Shown one piece after another: positions 5,663 through 6,519 of a stretch of 6,519 nucleotides of DNA (positions are counted from its first letter, which is position 1; each line of letters begins with the position of its first letter). Location: NCBI RefSeq assembly GCF_937920395.1, contig NZ_CALEVF010000180.1, positions 1 through 6,519 of the forward strand, given 5' to 3'. A model generated the notes under the pieces. It saw only the letters and a program-made list of their open reading frames with translations, was not told where the DNA came from and searched no databases. Origin of the DNA: an uncultured Clostridium sp. (GTDB taxonomy: Bacteria; Bacillota; Clostridia; Clostridiales; Clostridiaceae). Both the position numbers and the translations under genes were made by a program.

Positions 5663-6519
5663 ATGATTAATAAAGTAAAAGATATGTTTAAAGAGGTTTA
5701 TAAATGTGATGCTGAAAAGGTTTTTTTCGCTCCAGGTAGGGTAAATTTAATAGGAGAGCATACAGACTATAATGGTGGTAATGTTTTTCCTTGTGCAATA
5801 ACTTTTGGTACTTACGCTTCAGTTAAAAAGAGAACTGATAAAAAGATAAGATTTTTTTCTGAAAATTTTAAAGAACTTGGAATAATGGAAATAGATATAG
5901 ATGATATGAAATATAACAAAGAACATGACTGGGCAAATTATCCTAAGGGAGTAATTTGGGTTTTTGAGAAAAATGGCATGAAAATAGATAGTGGATTTGA
6001 TGTATTATTTTATGGTGATATACCTAATGGTGCAGGATTATCATCCTCTGCATCTATCGAAGTAGTTACAGGTGTTATTTTGAAGGATTTATATAATTTT
6101 GACCTTAGTATGATAGATATCATTAAGTTTAGCCAAAAGGCAGAAAATGAATATGTAGGTGTAAATTGTGGTATTATGGATCAATTTGCTATAGGTATGG
6201 GTAAAAAAGACAAAGCAATTTTATTGGATACAAATACACTAAAATATCAATATTCAAGCATTAAGCTTGATGGAGCATCTATAGTGATTTCAAACACAAA
6301 TAAAAGAAGGGGTCTTGCTGATTCTAAATATAATGAAAGAAGATCAGAATGTGAAACTGCTCTTAAAGATTTACAAAGTGAACTTAAAATCAATGCTCTT
6401 TGTGAAATAGATGAAGATACATTTGAAAAAAATAGACATCTTATAAAAAATAAAGTTTGTGCAAGACGTGCAAAACATGCTATTTATGAGAATCAAAGAA
6501 CTTTAAAAGCTGTAAAAGC
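5663..6519 (+). CDS. galK: Galactokinase, 3' end cut by window
   Basis: Cytosolic GHMP-family kinase that phosphorylates alpha-D-galactose at C1 with ATP, the entry step of the Leloir pathway. The frame is open for 285 codons plus two bases to the window edge; the family has about 390 residues, so roughly the last quarter is missing. The galactokinase signature GRVNLIGEHTDYNGG is at residues 25-39, the GHMP ATP-binding loop GDIPNGAGLSSSAS at 118-131, and CGIMDQFAIGMG at 169-180 with the catalytic-base Asp173; Arg26 matches the conserved active-site Arg. The signature with D35 separates it from mevalonate and homoserine kinases. The start is firm: GGGAGG (5648-5653) lies 9 nt before ATG 5663, and the N-terminus fits the family. 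It is preceded by a terminator, a promoter candidate and the paired repeat, so it looks like the first gene of a galactose unit; galT or galE may follow outside the window. N-acetylgalactosamine kinase is a less likely alternative. Confidence 0.95.
   Translation, partial: MINKVKDMFKEVYKCDAEKVFFAPGRVNLIGEHTDYNGGNVFPCAITFGTYASVKKRTDKKIRFFSENFKELGIMEIDIDDMKYNKEHDWANYPKGVIWVFEKNGMKIDSGFDVLFYGDIPNGAGLSSSASIEVVTGVILKDLYNFDLSMIDIIKFSQKAENEYVGVNCGIMDQFAIGMGKKDKAILLDTNTLKYQYSSIKLDGASIVISNTNKRRGLADSKYNERRSECETALKDLQSELKINALCEIDEDTFEKNRHLIKNKVCARRAKHAIYENQRTLKAVK

Noticed and set aside
1..6519. CRISPR array, tRNA, rRNA or riboswitch
   Set aside because: No regularly spaced repeats, no cloverleaf-like segments and no known riboswitch core were seen in the spacers.

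Overview
The window is AT-rich, with strong GGAGG-type ribosome binding sites, A/T-ending codons and proteins of clostridial type. It most likely comes from a Clostridium or close relative (low-GC Firmicutes, fermentative, motile). This is inferred from composition and protein character; no search was run.

Layout. (1) Positions 2-949 hold a complete carbamate kinase gene (arcC), the last step of the arginine deiminase pathway, followed by a hairpin terminator at 1098-1126. (2) Positions 950-2857, about 1.9 kb, contain no intact gene. The stretch holds two inverted repeats, a transposase gene broken by frameshift, deletion and stop codons (about 1357-1762), an orphan 25-codon reading frame with a good ribosome binding site (1966-2043), and scrambled remains of an exported serine beta-lactamase/DD-peptidase-like protein (about 2108-2477). 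(3) Positions 2858-3319 encode an intact arginine repressor (ArgR). (4) Positions 3381-5375 encode a dCache-type methyl-accepting chemotaxis protein. It lacks an ATG: the only well-placed start is ATT, behind a GGGGGGT Shine-Dalgarno. (5) A layered hairpin terminator (5476-5539) closes that unit. (6) An extended -10 promoter and a paired TTTACTAAAAC repeat precede galactokinase (galK, 5663 to the window end, 285 codons seen, 3' end missing).

How the parts fit. ArcC makes ATP from carbamoyl phosphate during arginine fermentation, and ArgR is the arginine-responsive regulator expected to control such genes. The two probably belong to one arginine-catabolism locus that an insertion and later decay have pulled apart. 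The chemoreceptor directly behind argR has no terminator before it, so it may be co-expressed and could sense an arginine-related ligand. Its ligand pocket, however, appears to lack the Arg that holds the carboxylate of amino acids in this receptor class. galK opens a separate galactose (Leloir) unit with its own control region.

I found no clearly new multi-gene system. The points most worth a second look are the non-ATG start of the receptor, its altered amino-acid motif, the paired repeat before galK, and the content of the decayed interval.
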